Shown here: positions 27,401-30,954 of the stretch, in pieces
How positions within the stretch are numbered: position 1 is the stretch's first letter
How the letters are laid out: each line of letters begins with the position of its first letter
Assembly: GCF_004116465.1 (NCBI RefSeq)
Contig: NZ_PDJV01000001.1
Coordinates: 1-64,000 of the forward strand
Origin: Arcobacter sp. F2176
GTDB lineage: Bacteria > Campylobacterota > Campylobacteria > Campylobacterales > Arcobacteraceae
DNA: 64,000 bases
Direction of reading: 5' to 3'
Translations under genes and position numbers: made by a program
Notes under the pieces: generated by a model
Told to the model about the DNA's origin: nothing
Database searches by the model: none
What the model saw: only the letters and a program-made list of their open reading frames with translations

Positions 27401-30400
27401 TTAGACATATTAAAATGGCAAATGGAACAAATACAGTAGAAGGTGACCAATTTGATAATACTTTACAAGGTGGAACTGGAACAGATACTTTAAGTTTCTC
27501 TGGTGCTTCAAGTGGTGTAACAGTAAATGTTACAGCTAATGGTGTGGGAACTGCTAACGGTGATGGAAATGATAATTTTACAGGATTTGAAAACTATACC
27601 CTTTCTTCAAATGCAGATACAATAAATCTAAGTGATGTATATGGAAGTACTATTGATGGCGGAAATTCATTAAGTGATGAGGTTGATTATTCAAATACAA
27701 GTTCGGCATTAACAGTAACAGTTGCAAATGGAAATATAAGTGCAACTGTTACAGATGGTTCTAGCACAGATACCTTACAAAATGTAGAAAAAATTATTGG
27801 TGGATCTGGAGATGATATATTTGTTGTGTCAGATGTAACAAATATAGATACCCTTGATGGCGGACTTGGAACAAATGAACTTCAATTAAGTGGAAGTAAT
27901 CTTGACCTATCTTCTGTGACATTATTAAATTTTGATACTATTACTGTTGCAGCTGGAGATACTCTAACTCTTAGTGCCACTGATTTAGATGATAAAACTA
28001 TGACTATTACACTTGGAAATAGTGCTACTTTAGAAGTAATAGCAACAGGTAATCCTAATGACCATGATTTTGGTGGAATTACAGTTTCAAAAGGAACAAG
28101 TGCTACGGCTCAATTGATTTCAAATGAAACAGTTAATTTAACAACAAAAAATCTAAACAATATTTTTGATACATATTCTACAACAAATGGTACTTTAACA
28201 TTAGGTGAATCTCAAGTTATTGGGAAAACTATATCAGGGGCAGGAAGTGCCATTGTAGAAATAAGTGCTGATAGTAATCAAGATTATAACTCTATTCTAA
28301 CACTTGATACCCCTACAAATGGGACAGTTAAATTTACAGCAAACTCAACATTTACTGGAGATTTTGCTAATTCAAATATTGTAGTAAGCAATGCAGTTAC
28401 ATTAAGTACAACTTTTGATAAATTATCTGGGAAAACAAATGTGTTAAGTGGTGCAGGTAATGTAACTCTTTCTGATGCAAATGTGGATGCAAGTAATGTA
28501 GATGCTGTCGCAAATGCTATCGATGGAGTATTAACTACAACTATAACCACTGGAGAAGTAAAAACAACATTAGACGCAATCACAAATGTAAATGCTAATG
28601 ATAATATTACATTTACTACAACTGATACAACTGTAGATGCAAGCGATTTAGTTGACTTAAATGCAAAAGTTGATACATTTGGTGTAGATACAATTACAGA
28701 TATTACAGAAGCCTATAATACAGTAAATGCTGCAACAGAAGTTGTAAATGCATTAAATATTACGGGAAATACAGAAAAAGTTCTAATAACAGGTGGTTCT
28801 TTAGCAGCAAGTGATGTAAATGCAATATCAGCTGCAACAACAGGAGTTGTAACAGCAGTAGTAACAGCAGCAGCTGCATCAACATTGGCAAGTGCATTAA
28901 CAAATACAGATACAAATGATGTATTAACAATAACAGTAAATGCAGAAACTGGTGGAGCAACTACATCTGCTGCAGACCTTGTGTCTTTAAATGGAGACAC
29001 TAACCAAGTTATTACAATGAGTGCAGTAACAAGTGTAAGTGGTACATATAGTGATTTAAATGATATATATGTAACAAATGCGGCGCAATATAATGGTGAG
29101 GGTGATGAAGCAGTAACAATTACAGGAACAGTAAGCGCAACACAAGCAGATATAATAGCAGATGCAACAAGTGGAATAGTAACAGCAACAGTAGCAGCAG
29201 ATAGCGCTTCAGCATTAAATGCAGCATTAGAAGATAGTGGTTCACAAGTAAATGCATATAGTTTAACTATAAGTGGAACAACAGTATCAGCTTCTGATTT
29301 AATTACTTTAGATAGCAAAACATCAGTTGCAATTGATACAAATACAAACATAACAACAATAACTGGAAGTGCAGCAGAGTTAAAAACAGTGCTTGAATCA
29401 ACTGGTATAAATACAGCTGCAAATGTAAATGTTGAAATTACAGGAACGACAGTGGCAACATTAGCCCAATTAAAAGCAATTAATGATGCAACCAGTGGAG
29501 ATATTACATTAAATGCTCAATCAATAAGTGCAGATTATTCAGGTCTTTCATCAGATGTAAAAGCTGCATTTGCAGGAAATATTACAGAACATACTGGAAC
29601 AATTCACTTAACAGATACTTCTGTTAATGCAAGTGATGTAAATATAGTAGCAAAAGTAACAACAGGAGTATTAACAGCAGTAGTAACAGCAGATACAGCA
29701 GCTGCACTAGTTTCAAACTTAACAGATGCATCTGCAAATGATGCTTTAACCTTAACAGTGACAGGAAGTGCAGCAGCATCAGATTTAAATATATTGGATG
29801 GCAAAACATCAGTTGATGTAATAGTAAATGCAACTAATGTAACTGGAAGCTATAGTGATTTAAACAGTTTATATGTGACAAATGCTGGAAGTTTTAGTGG
29901 ACTAGGTAATGAAGTTATAACAGTAAGTGATACAACTATATCAGCAGGAAATTTATCTGAAATAAATGGTTATACTACAGGTAATGTTGATGCATCAAAT
30001 GTAACTAATATTGAAGGAACTTTATCAGATATTAATAGCCTATATGGAGAATCAGGATTTATTAATTTATCTGGTAATACAGCAGATTTATCAACTTCAG
30101 GTAATTTTGATAGTGTTACTGACTTTAGTAATATAAATAATGGTGATATTGATAATTTAAATTTTGCTACTGGTGATGATAAACTCTCTTTTACAGATAG
30201 TTCAAGTTTTGATAACTTTACTAATAAATTTAATAATATTGATTTAAATAACGGAAATGATGAGTTTGATTTCTCTTCAGCTGTAACAAGTGATTTAGAT
30301 TTTAGCAATGTTTCAAATCTTGAAACATTGAATTTTAGTGACAATGATGATTCTGTAACTTTTGGAAGTGATGAATATACTACTGGTATTAGAACATTAA

Positions 30401-30891
30401 ATTTAGGAGATGGAACAAATACAGCTGACTTAAATGCAGATACTTCATCTTCTGTAAGTGTAAATGGTGGAATAGGAAATGATGAATTTGTACTTGACTT
30501 TAGTAGAATTAGTGAAAAGGATTATCAAGTAGATGGTTCTGCGGGAAGTGATACTATTACACTACATGGATATAACGGTCAAGATGCTCAAAGTTCACTT
30601 AATAATGTATTTAATAGTATGGAAAAATTAGACTTGTCTGATTCTGGTGGAACATTTACAATTGATGCAGATGTAATTAATAGTTGGAATGGTACATCTA
30701 ATGAATTTACAATAAGTGGGGCAGGGGATGATACTTTAAATATTACGACAACAGATAATAACTATAGTTGGTCAACTGATGGTACAACATGGAATAATAC
30801 TGATATTAGTGATGCGGGAGCCGGTACATACTATATAGATACAGATAATAGTACTCCATCTACTGATTTAACAATACATGTTGTATCATAA
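3421..30891 (+). CDS. Giant RTX/LapA-type surface adhesin, 9156 residues
   Basis: One uninterrupted frame of 27.5 kb encodes a predicted protein of roughly 0.9-1 MDa. It starts at TTG 3421, which has AGAGG eight bases upstream, and no ATG nearby fits better. Residues 1-200 form a non-repetitive head with a helical stretch (about 145-170) and a Pro/Glu-rich linker (about 187-207). Residues about 210-470 form a separate N-terminal region. About 75 calcium-binding RTX units follow (about 480-8150), then a Thr/Ala/Val-rich repeat zone (about 8340-8860) and a C-terminal region ending in the hydrophobic DLTIHVVS, as expected of a type I secretion signal. I noticed no cysteine. The composition is Asp, Asn, Gly, Ser and Thr rich. 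A biofilm or attachment adhesin exported by type I secretion is the likely role. Neighbours are a LapD-like receptor before it and a SapC-family gene after it. Confidence 0.9.
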   Translation: MATNNQSTQTTQNVNTQTSDVSLNNKDILDYKNDKVIIKEQPNKGENVAVYVRPGDEVDYNINGLNIDKLDYRLVGGDIVVTLPKGGLLTFVSMALMGYSENPPSFKGVGGQSFSLGQVLSQVEEINDLPMNSLPVEADIQREDNVKKIVEELEEKIEKVNQIIVQQEIMDEDVNKYDKDSHFDYEEPPTPPKEPEENEYSDDNPSNPIVTPGENAEVEGVLPTLTFDINIQHIEGTQEITGTGTDTLLSVIGGGGSLYANDYPSSPALSELQKQTNAEDLDYSSVTNSIAQQSVIRADNEDFFGEGYTSRLVKLSPSQPAGFGVTVIKISGLPGDVSIVGGTSKGGGVWLINKADAINAGFTVNPNNGEINFAIKYNTNIVGSENFEMTIEAESQWSLENLPDNLKADAEQPVVTSITFENSYGVNIKEVDPDSPLSYRYSQVGDSSDGFVLATNLNDNIIRTGDIDTTVIGGSTTDTIFAQSGADTLYGNKGDDTIAPGLGNDTVDGGEGSDTVSYSNLAVSNAGAGVEVDLVAQKAVGSGNDTLISIENIIGSSFRDTLTGNDSVNIINGGAGNDTLDGKLGNDTLLGDAGNDTIKSGFGDNYIDGGVGTNTVDYSGLGSGVNVKLLSPSAVTLGETWGEATSNTGVDKLINIQNVIGSDYDDTFSGADNTNNTFDGNEGSDLVDYSLYTSNAINANLEEGWVLGQGTDTLKKIEAIRGTDLLAFGDTIVGSSTIGNTIYGMAGNDIIKGVGGNNILDAGAGDDTIFNGTGDDIIDGGTGNNTLSFEDITTGGVTVRLSDTSSQNTANAGNDTIKNIQNLKGTTSSDTLGGTANDINILDGLGGNDTADYSFLTRTNSDQGISANLIDGTVDKGKSSPDQVISIENIIGTDGKDVFIGNNFANILDGGAGDDTFTGNGGDNTLKGGSGSDTVIYSGASFGVNLSLDNSGNGSAIIGSQTDTLESIENVIGSNYSDTLVSSDTNNMSNTFKGGLGNDTLDGGSGNDYLYGETGDDTIIASSGNDFIDGGSTGEVLGDTIDFSNIDQKIELTLAEDGSASRVKEGDSKTLTHTVYNIENITASDLDSTLSGNSKNNTLLGGAGDDTLSGGAGTNYLDGKTGVNTVDYSSASSNVTVDLSKTSLQEVYAQGATTVKDTLVNIQNVIGSNNKDIITGSSSNNSLFGGLGDDTIVGSGGDDILDGGDGIDVASYTTATENLNIDLGVSGTPVNIGTGYGNDTFISIEGAIGGSGNDTITGTSSSNVLIGGDGDDTLLPNGSGNSGLDVIDGGAGVDFVSFNFGDANTGITLDLADLGVQNTGKGNVQILNVENVEGGGGADKLYGNSTSNTLTGLAGDDTLVGRAGNNTLDGGIGFDTADYSAVTTLNGLDINLNLGTQQVQDNGNSGKDTLIDIEKIIATKNDDYIDAARTTTDKMTFELGAGNDTFRGGNQDNIIYTSRQIEGSDDYTTYNNTVYSGSGSDTVIGSSGNDTFIVAQSDTLSSNGNDSFNGVSGINTIDYSQILDSDGKEETGGLNVTLNGSNTVNITLSGGNTNTIQNVSHIIGTENSDTFTGDSFDNILDGSGGSDTIFGTAGNNILSGGSGNDSITGGTGVDTIYGGLDNDTIFSSTGNDTIYGGDGSDTFDLSGRSGKVFVNLAENRSKIDTNNNGSFDDNDEEDSLYDIEKVVGNSSDNTLYGDSLDNILDGGTAGTNSLYGDGGDDTLIGSGSGKDIAYYTQASAAIYVDMTQSKQVVRDGDLGSDTLIDIDEVHGSIYADTFKGNSDNNTLRGLIGNDTFYSSAGTNVYDGGADNDLFIISSKDHGEDQLLGGTGSDTVDFSAITGLTTKGLEVTLNGNSEASSTLNDVASHKLTGIENVIGTIYNDTITGDANNNILSGFAGNNTLIGGAGDDTLKGGTGSDVASYETSTDGIKVDLTQTNFQVTDDGLLGRDKLINIDTIIGSNYSDTLKGSDLSADTFIGGIGDDWFVASAGADYYEGGATSSDTVDYSGATTKLVIDINDGSKYINSFYGTHEFTNINGIVGGSEDDTLTGNSGKNTLIGGSGDDTLLGFGGQDYIDGGIGSDFVSFAYTSRDITLDLSNINEQSYTTDPNDLITMISMENITGGAGNDTIKGNNSNNILEGGYGADTLSGLGGINELKGGMNGYELSLGAISNGTTYSFVIEGQTISYTANATDTLTTVLDNLEDAFILLKTNNNITSSNLINDGAKLYLETDQSLGTVSNVTSDTKNFVDIADYSDNTSGIKVDLSLTQDPNYQVYYNGYTGGKDKLVDIEEIWGTNYSDTFVGSNSADTIKGGGGSDTFTGGAGNDTFYGEAGEDLFISSYDDGNNVYYGGTTNETNGDTVDYSGITDTAHYVDGDLSLGTISVKLTSDDSVVKTDTISNIENLTGGAGNDTLKGDMNKNTIKGGEGNDSILISAGADRLYGEAGDDIFVFENGVDGTGTIIDGGNTSQTNGDTIDYSALTDGVTLRLMDSTYSGVTLGVNANNHSIRNINNIVGSQGNDTIEGDSTNNTLDGNAGLSDTVSFENAGAKVVVNIGSEVTISNAPTANATYIANQAVGTTIGSDTITNFENIKAGSGDDTLIGSSAQNIIYGGIGQDFIFGAAGDDKLFGEDGNDTLAGGEGNDSIDGGEGTDTVSYFDANSVIVNLRGTTNGTGNVNYSSTTYTDKLYSIENVIGSAGNDTIQGNDADNILDGAGGVNTVSYDGAVAGVTVDLGITGAQNTLGDGTDTLLNFANLIGSGNDDILKGNSNSNIIKGGNGSDSIYGIGGANFLYGGLGDDTFIGKVLGSDFIDGESGNDKVNYSTLLSANSIIVDLGTTTTFNDENGNSQTVYQITINGGDNDYVKNITTFEGSQGDDNFITTTGTYSFIGGSGDDTFSGSSFTGSSIDGSNHTILADGTQGATNAYTGKGDTVDYSNVVDKIILTLENGSDTTTVKVGGTDSDHTIKNIENIYGSNTAGDTITGNNSNNTILGQAGDDTIDGGNGSNYLDGGTNDAKGDTVSFVSASNSISVNIGSSDIVIAGITYTANSSQLGSNTSTVKAFENILGSSHDDILIGSDLSNTIDGSNGNDVIYGGKGNNVLKGGTGSDSFLMGGFFGSGNDYINKVDGESGADTIDYSLITTGSISVTLDGEEESQVSIYIDDDRSSLITNTYDLIKNIRNIVGTSGNDSIKGDGSANELYGGLGDDILDGASGDDKLYGGEGNDTLVSVSGNNILDGGNNNANGDWVWYSQKLLTLDLNMSDVDGSGYSTADFGAEKDRIIRVENIKGTIQADFIGGNSSNNILDAFRGDGNILVGSAGNDTLLGSSNGSDTFKAGILQSDDSTIDGNDGSNLIDGVGGSSNTVDYSAYASNRNIEVDLQDSGSSTVTKKLDNTTFGTDTLNNIQNITGGMGDDTISGNNQDNILKGGAGSDTIKGSAGNNKLYGEAGDDLLISGRGNDIIDGGTGNNTVSYQDAIGNITVNLSDTNAQVVSGGMGTDTLSSIQNVIGGDYDDTITGNVQSNTIIGGLGDDDFIATNGADIYYGGVVDANGNHIVASGEYNKVDYANAEKVYVDLSTKLTDADGNVYSQALKSNSFNTADGFTDPYLESTDKLYGIININGSDNSDTLIGDSQGNKLSGKAGNDILEGKGGADNLLGGDGDDTIIATSASDGIDTIDGGANSDTIDYSKLGSANSIKVTLEEANTNATLYVTGGDNDLVKNVENVIGTAGNDTIFGNSEDNTLKGGLGADILSGAGGDDTLDGGDGFDTVDYSVSSDAVTVDLDITNTDQNISTSQGNDRLISIEKVIGSSHADTFKTNYSSNNTFDGGVVDSEGGDTVDYSSLNVDDATIDKIVTTDFSNITVSSDSAGDTAGTSTITDTFINIENIIGSAGNDTIFGNAADNTIKGGLGDDTLSGASGDDYIDGEGGSNTVSYSYVTTTSGVVVDMKDNTGIVSIGDEDTLVSIQNVIGTKNSDIIKMGTAAGALESIANAIDGSDGFDTVSYEYYSSGLTIDLGAGAVATGDNDVLISIEKAIGGTGDDIFKTNTAVSNTFDGIAGSDTIDYSTLASNQGINVTLNGSTAVAVNIANAQNDSIVNIENVTGGAGVDTITGDTNNNTLKGGLGNDIIYGTAGNNSLFGGADNDTIFSGTGNDLIDGGTGTDTVNYSQAIAAVNVDLGIETAQNIGGGMGLDTLVGIENVVGSNFDDTFKSHFTRNNSFDGYGIDSNGNTVDYSELVVDNKTEDFVKVDLTGNGLIYIDGALSATDSYTNIQNITGTDGNDTIYGDSGSNTLRGGAGDDTLMGRDGNDYLDGGSGNNTVNYNYTTGGVEVDFKVGLGYVNTGDQDTLVNIQNAIGGSGQDRFKMATGVTANIIDGNSNSGNLVSYEYYTAGVNVDLGTQSSQEVVTGDFDTLINIQNIKGGEGNDTFKTNFTAANQFDGNSGNNTMDYSNAASNQSITVTLDGANYRTVIITNASNDTIKNIQNIIGGAGADNIVGDGNSNILRGGAGDDIINGNAGLNSLYGDEGSDTITAGTGDDFIDGGLDDDVIYANSGANIIYGGTGTDTISSGSGDDTIYGGTADVIGTEKDWVSFQDALASVTVNLNKLSGSSISGVFTGATGYATSIATGTDSLFGIENIIASANNDIVTLRDTQINTIYLSGGSDIVKAGSSSYTGGNTIDGYGITGTESSSDSDTMDYSVLSDNTNSISVDLNTLDTNGFATVDFTDSNISDDLLKSIENVTGTAGNDTLIGRDSTNNTLIGGSGSDFLMGRSGNNYLDGGDGSLGNYVSYGYVGSSNNVVVDLTNQTANVVGSGYSDTIRNIQNAIGGAGSDTITGSGAQNTLIGGDGADKFVMMGEIGDTVYAGNWDGSTHTDTSTQDSIDYSSYNNQVIVNLTSQTAKVDLANNNFASGTKDDTFFGIENVIGTSFADTITGGAGVNTIHAGLGSDIIYAGSGADIIYGEAGDDTIYMQSVANSASNFVDGGTGFDLVDYSGLDQRVVINMQGVTNVDVQVGNTSNHHTITSIENIVGTNQDDTITGSDGVNTFVGLDGVDSIYGIAGNNLIYGGSQERNSTSSDGDFIQGGSGNDTIYGAAGADDLRGGLGNDTIFAGANDDIIRSGIGEDIVYGEAGNDTFVFEAADNMTNFVYGGDETSDNGTLDMVDYRLAIKGMTIDLSGKTNINSANEATYDANVIGTYNNNGFAYSQDQGFNLLYGIEQVRGSDLESDTIRGNSSTNSIWGHGGDDTLYGVDGANYLDGGANNDLIFAGHGADVMVGDSGDDTFKTYYNAAGTNADEKFGGDNTIYGGTWDGTTAGLAGSDLVDYQVIDNNYNVFVDLGLTNGSVQIRDNSTLTVQKTDALFYINSAIGTSGNDTFKGNSNANVLNGFAGNNTALYTYTALIAGISVNLQAGTVDKIVTGNTNLTDTLSNIQNIVGTSYDDNFVTKINEANIIDAGDQGSNGDTIDYSTNGTTNIVLDLDVSHTTDYYGVGAINDGTYASVYVSNGSTDKIKNIENIKGSGGSDTIYGNDSDNTIYGMGGNDTIYGVAGSNYIDGGAGDDSIYSGTGADKLFGSSGNDIFRATSASSFAGDVIDGGTELDSSNNFIGRGSDTVDYSLLDTTGFTKGVDLTLSNDTNTTVTINDSNSHTIVNIENIIGTTVNDIINGDGGDNTLVGETGRDTIKGTAGNNTIYGDKVDGSEADVVGNSDLIYAGTGDDKIYAGGGSDTIHTALGSDTIYGGSGDDFIYAGVGSNKIYGGNYIVATQTHSDSGNDTVSYENIVGSGVIARLNSNLAIVSATGNADVLFGIENVTGTALADEIVGNLAESNTLIGGAGNDTINGLSGNNNLQGGADNDTIISGSGDNVIDGGAGSDTVDYSYLTGTSFGDDDATNGQVNGIYYSGVKVDLTDSNTQRIHDNYGSDTISGIENVIGSTKDDHIIGNDEINILDGKGGNDYFVLGQNIDTILGGTGTDTIEFSDTGRNGTTIGGVNVDLNKNQTLGSADTYRVIDDGFGSAKYLDSIENVIGTSYDDIIFGNGDANSLVGGAGNDTLKGSLGANVLDGGADEDWAYFDDIVVSGATIVLDTDGDNSNGSQGTSTITGYQTTLMGIEHVKATALSDTIIGDYNDNSILAGGNNDTIYSSQGSDYIDGEEGSDTVDYARSDVSAGVIIDLGATQNNGDNTTWAVQNDGYGNKERLYNIENVVGTKEDDFIKGNGQNNTLFGNEGTDTLYGISANNILVGGAGSDVFRGGIGDNIIYGESYVSLGGAGTESAFEIANARDKIDFSDAGVSVTLNLSATTDINYINETTLTLDARTSIGYGKNTIYNVEDVVGGSGSDTLIGSSVGNVIDGGANNDILFGFGGSNTLIGGAGDDTILGLLSGDAIYGGTFDGTTATNSGSDWVDYSYITPTDTRAINVDLSIGSNQVSEVGNSANADTLTHIENVVGTSNNDTLKGDDNFNIINSLLGYKGDDSFIVSKGSDYFDGGLGFNSVDYSSVDSANGGSKIVVDLGLSKATDNGYHLDPSGANTVVEDDLINIQKVIATNYDDTLYGSSYGNIFVSGAGNDLVDGREGDDTIYGVSGNNKLSGGSGADTIYGGSGNDTLSGDAGNDLLDGSLNGDNTFIGDTGDDTFIGGTGVDTLYYASSQSGIAVTLKADGEDGTIVSSTDGTDILKTHFERIIATNYKDTIDLSDGRGDNTVLAYGGNDTITASIAHNDSIYGGDGNDVIYANGGTNKYYGGNATLDGSGNIIGHLGSGTDTLSYINATNSVNIDLSTNQASDNGFGSSDEIYDIAYVTGSNHDDVIKGNSGINRIVAGDGDDWIIATAGNDEIYGGNHTTTDGSQGSSTAITKGGDWLSFDEITNGLDATMSANSITFGGYTPNIVEIENLFGTKLADILRGDSNNNTLHGNEGNDTIYGTAGNNFLIGGEGDDTLEGGTGIDRYDGGNESLVSTDDSVLYAGSSNHGTNTISFYDANNAVNIDLAYDNGDGTFGRVLDDGSSNHNVETYIRNINNITGTLNYDDILKGNNESNIISGLGGLDTIYGIGGENTLSGGTGNDTIYTATSKTGSDRGDIALGGEATDRLVGSFHKDLLIGGQFVNNSGTVTYTDISVDWLDYSSHTSTHDYGVNIDLSTVSAVTFTGTDSDRSDYDSDYSKIYELDNTGASTTNFDYIKGIEYIKGSNYIDTLKGDSNNNSILAGDGDDVIYLDSAGSDYIDGEGGSNWLSLEDNYRGTIRLDNNLAGTSNGNVEIHNVANVLGRSSSAQSETVWGGNVDNTFILFDGNDTALGGNGSDVYDMGAGNDRVYSNYGSDTLIGGAGTDTIDYWGNYGSNQGSITILNNIVAADYNNLATGLGSLSITDKTVQYSKLTVDLNGVGSITDGEHWFYQITDGRGYTDYLYATSNPANAFDINNSNPDFENYSLGSRADIFSGSNLSEVVSGNNGNDTIWANGGNDNISGGSDEDTIFGVSGNNVLNGNGGNDLIFGGTGNDNIYGESGNDTIYAKAGTNNIDAGANDDIIYAGKGVDDIDGGSGEDTLKFDGANTRVVVNLGSDVLSYDSTTITAGKFISSWKDASNGEQTGTVSGIENVDGTDFNDTIRGSDSVNTLNAGAGDDYIFASLGNDNIDGGTNTAGDWLDISLITTDSGASINLGGGTGPIGVRFDVSATQYNQVTTNIENIQGSLQNDDILGNSSNNILDGNSGDDKIYGISGENTLLGGEGNDTLYSGTGNDIINGEAGNNSVDYTHSHTANVKVNLDSSTHNGIASMTGLTSTMTDILSNIQNVVTGGGNDTIWANSDTNSISTGSGNDVIYGGTGVEVINSGSNNDYIYASQGNDIIDGSTEIDMVDYSSSSTGITVTLGDSGAETNLEHTIGGNAYTDKLTNIEAITGSSTVSNNLTGNNMDNTLIGGNQTDIIKGVSGDNRLDGGDGIDTIYAGSGSDEIIGGNTAENWLYYTDLGTTNINVSLRSGEATYGAQSDSITQIRHIKMANGTNTVEGDQFDNTLQGGTGTDTLSFSGASSGVTVNVTANGVGTANGDGNDNFTGFENYTLSSNADTINLSDVYGSTIDGGNSLSDEVDYSNTSSALTVTVANGNISATVTDGSSTDTLQNVEKIIGGSGDDIFVVSDVTNIDTLDGGLGTNELQLSGSNLDLSSVTLLNFDTITVAAGDTLTLSATDLDDKTMTITLGNSATLEVIATGNPNDHDFGGITVSKGTSATAQLISNETVNLTTKNLNNIFDTYSTTNGTLTLGESQVIGKTISGAGSAIVEISADSNQDYNSILTLDTPTNGTVKFTANSTFTGDFANSNIVVSNAVTLSTTFDKLSGKTNVLSGAGNVTLSDANVDASNVDAVANAIDGVLTTTITTGEVKTTLDAITNVNANDNITFTTTDTTVDASDLVDLNAKVDTFGVDTITDITEAYNTVNAATEVVNALNITGNTEKVLITGGSLAASDVNAISAATTGVVTAVVTAAAASTLASALTNTDTNDVLTITVNAETGGATTSAADLVSLNGDTNQVITMSAVTSVSGTYSDLNDIYVTNAAQYNGEGDEAVTITGTVSATQADIIADATSGIVTATVAADSASALNAALEDSGSQVNAYSLTISGTTVSASDLITLDSKTSVAIDTNTNITTITGSAAELKTVLESTGINTAANVNVEITGTTVATLAQLKAINDATSGDITLNAQSISADYSGLSSDVKAAFAGNITEHTGTIHLTDTSVNASDVNIVAKVTTGVLTAVVTADTAAALVSNLTDASANDALTLTVTGSAAASDLNILDGKTSVDVIVNATNVTGSYSDLNSLYVTNAGSFSGLGNEVITVSDTTISAGNLSEINGYTTGNVDASNVTNIEGTLSDINSLYGESGFINLSGNTADLSTSGNFDSVTDFSNINNGDIDNLNFATGDDKLSFTDSSSFDNFTNKFNNIDLNNGNDEFDFSSAVTSDLDFSNVSNLETLNFSDNDDSVTFGSDEYTTGIRTLNLGDGTNTADLNADTSSSVSVNGGIGNDEFVLDFSRISEKDYQVDGSAGSDTITLHGYNGQDAQSSLNNVFNSMEKLDLSDSGGTFTIDADVINSWNGTSNEFTISGAGDDTLNITTTDNNYSWSTDGTTWNNTDISDAGAGTYYIDTDNSTPSTDLTIHVVS
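9904..10182 (+). other. Non-RTX domain inserted in the RTX array (residues about 2162-2254)
   Basis: Between an LKGG strand and the next ADYS strand, the expected nonapeptides are replaced by about 93 residues without any RTX motif. The segment contains GTTYSFVIEGQTISYTANA, a helix-like TTVLDNLEDAFILLK and a final beta section (KLYLETDQSL). The layout resembles small beta/alpha domains with a YSFxIxGxxVSYTA start found in some tail-fibre-like and flagellin-associated proteins, but I cannot name the family. I saw no second copy in this protein. Confidence 0.55.
25738..26070 (+). repeat. Longest uninterrupted RTX nonapeptide run of the adhesin
   Basis: About eleven consecutive nonapeptides (NGNDTIWAN, GGNDNISGG, GSDEDTIFG and so on) occur here without an intervening VDYS/IENVIG module, whereas most units carry only one to three. 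This is the part of the protein most like a classical Ca2+ beta-roll and lies near the end of the RTX array. Confidence 0.65.
28440..30050 (+). repeat. C-terminal Thr/Ala/Val-rich repeat zone of the adhesin
   Basis: Five to six imperfect repeats of about 50-110 residues are present. Shared pieces are VTITGTTVSASDLxxLD, IxAATTGVVTAVVTADxAxALxxAL, and GSYSDLNxLYVTNAGxFxGxGxE. The DNA is correspondingly rich in gca/aca/gta codons. RTX motifs are nearly absent, so this is a structurally different stalk or tip region before the secretion signal. Large surface proteins of several aquatic bacteria carry similar ASDLNxID / TTG repeats; their function is unknown to me. Confidence 0.65.
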
Positions 30892-30902
30892 AACAAAGGT
30901 TC

Positions 30903-30931
30903 TTGCTTTAAAAAGAAATAAGAGATAAAAT
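30903..30931 (+). promoter_or_regulatory. Possible promoter of the sapC-like gene
   Basis: TTGCTT (30903-30908) and TAAAAT (30926-30931) are 17 bp apart in the 63-bp gap between the adhesin and the SapC-family gene. A start near 30938 would let this short gene be expressed without reading through 27 kb. Only the hexamers and spacing support it. Confidence 0.4.
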
Positions 30932-30954
30932 AATTTAAATATAAAAGGATAAAA

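Larger units (their letters stand above)
4861..27880 (+). repeat. Array of about 75 RTX units inside the giant adhesin
   Basis: By eye I counted about 75 copies of a landmark of the type IENVIGSxxxDT, spaced on average about 100 residues (about 306 bp). A typical unit runs: VDYS-type strand, VxVDL strand, GxDTL, IENVIGS, GNxxxNxLxGGxGDDTL and one to three GGxGxDxLx nonapeptides. The nonapeptides bind Ca2+ in the folded beta-roll. Units differ clearly at the DNA level and I noticed no long identical copies, so this looks like an old array, not a fresh expansion or an assembly artefact. Confidence 0.85.

Noticed and set aside
4861..27880. Repetitive DNA that could suggest a CRISPR or tandem satellite array
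   Set aside because: Copies are diverged, stay in one reading frame and encode RTX motifs; there are no constant-length spacers or identical repeats.
28713..29351. A 212-codon minus-strand ORF inside the adhesin C-terminal repeats, and other long antisense ORFs in the adhesin (for example 25707-26078 and 28284-28583)
   Set aside because: They mirror the biased repeat codons of the adhesin (gca, aca, gta read backwards), give low-complexity Ala/Val/Thr or Pro/Ser products and have no ribosome binding sites.
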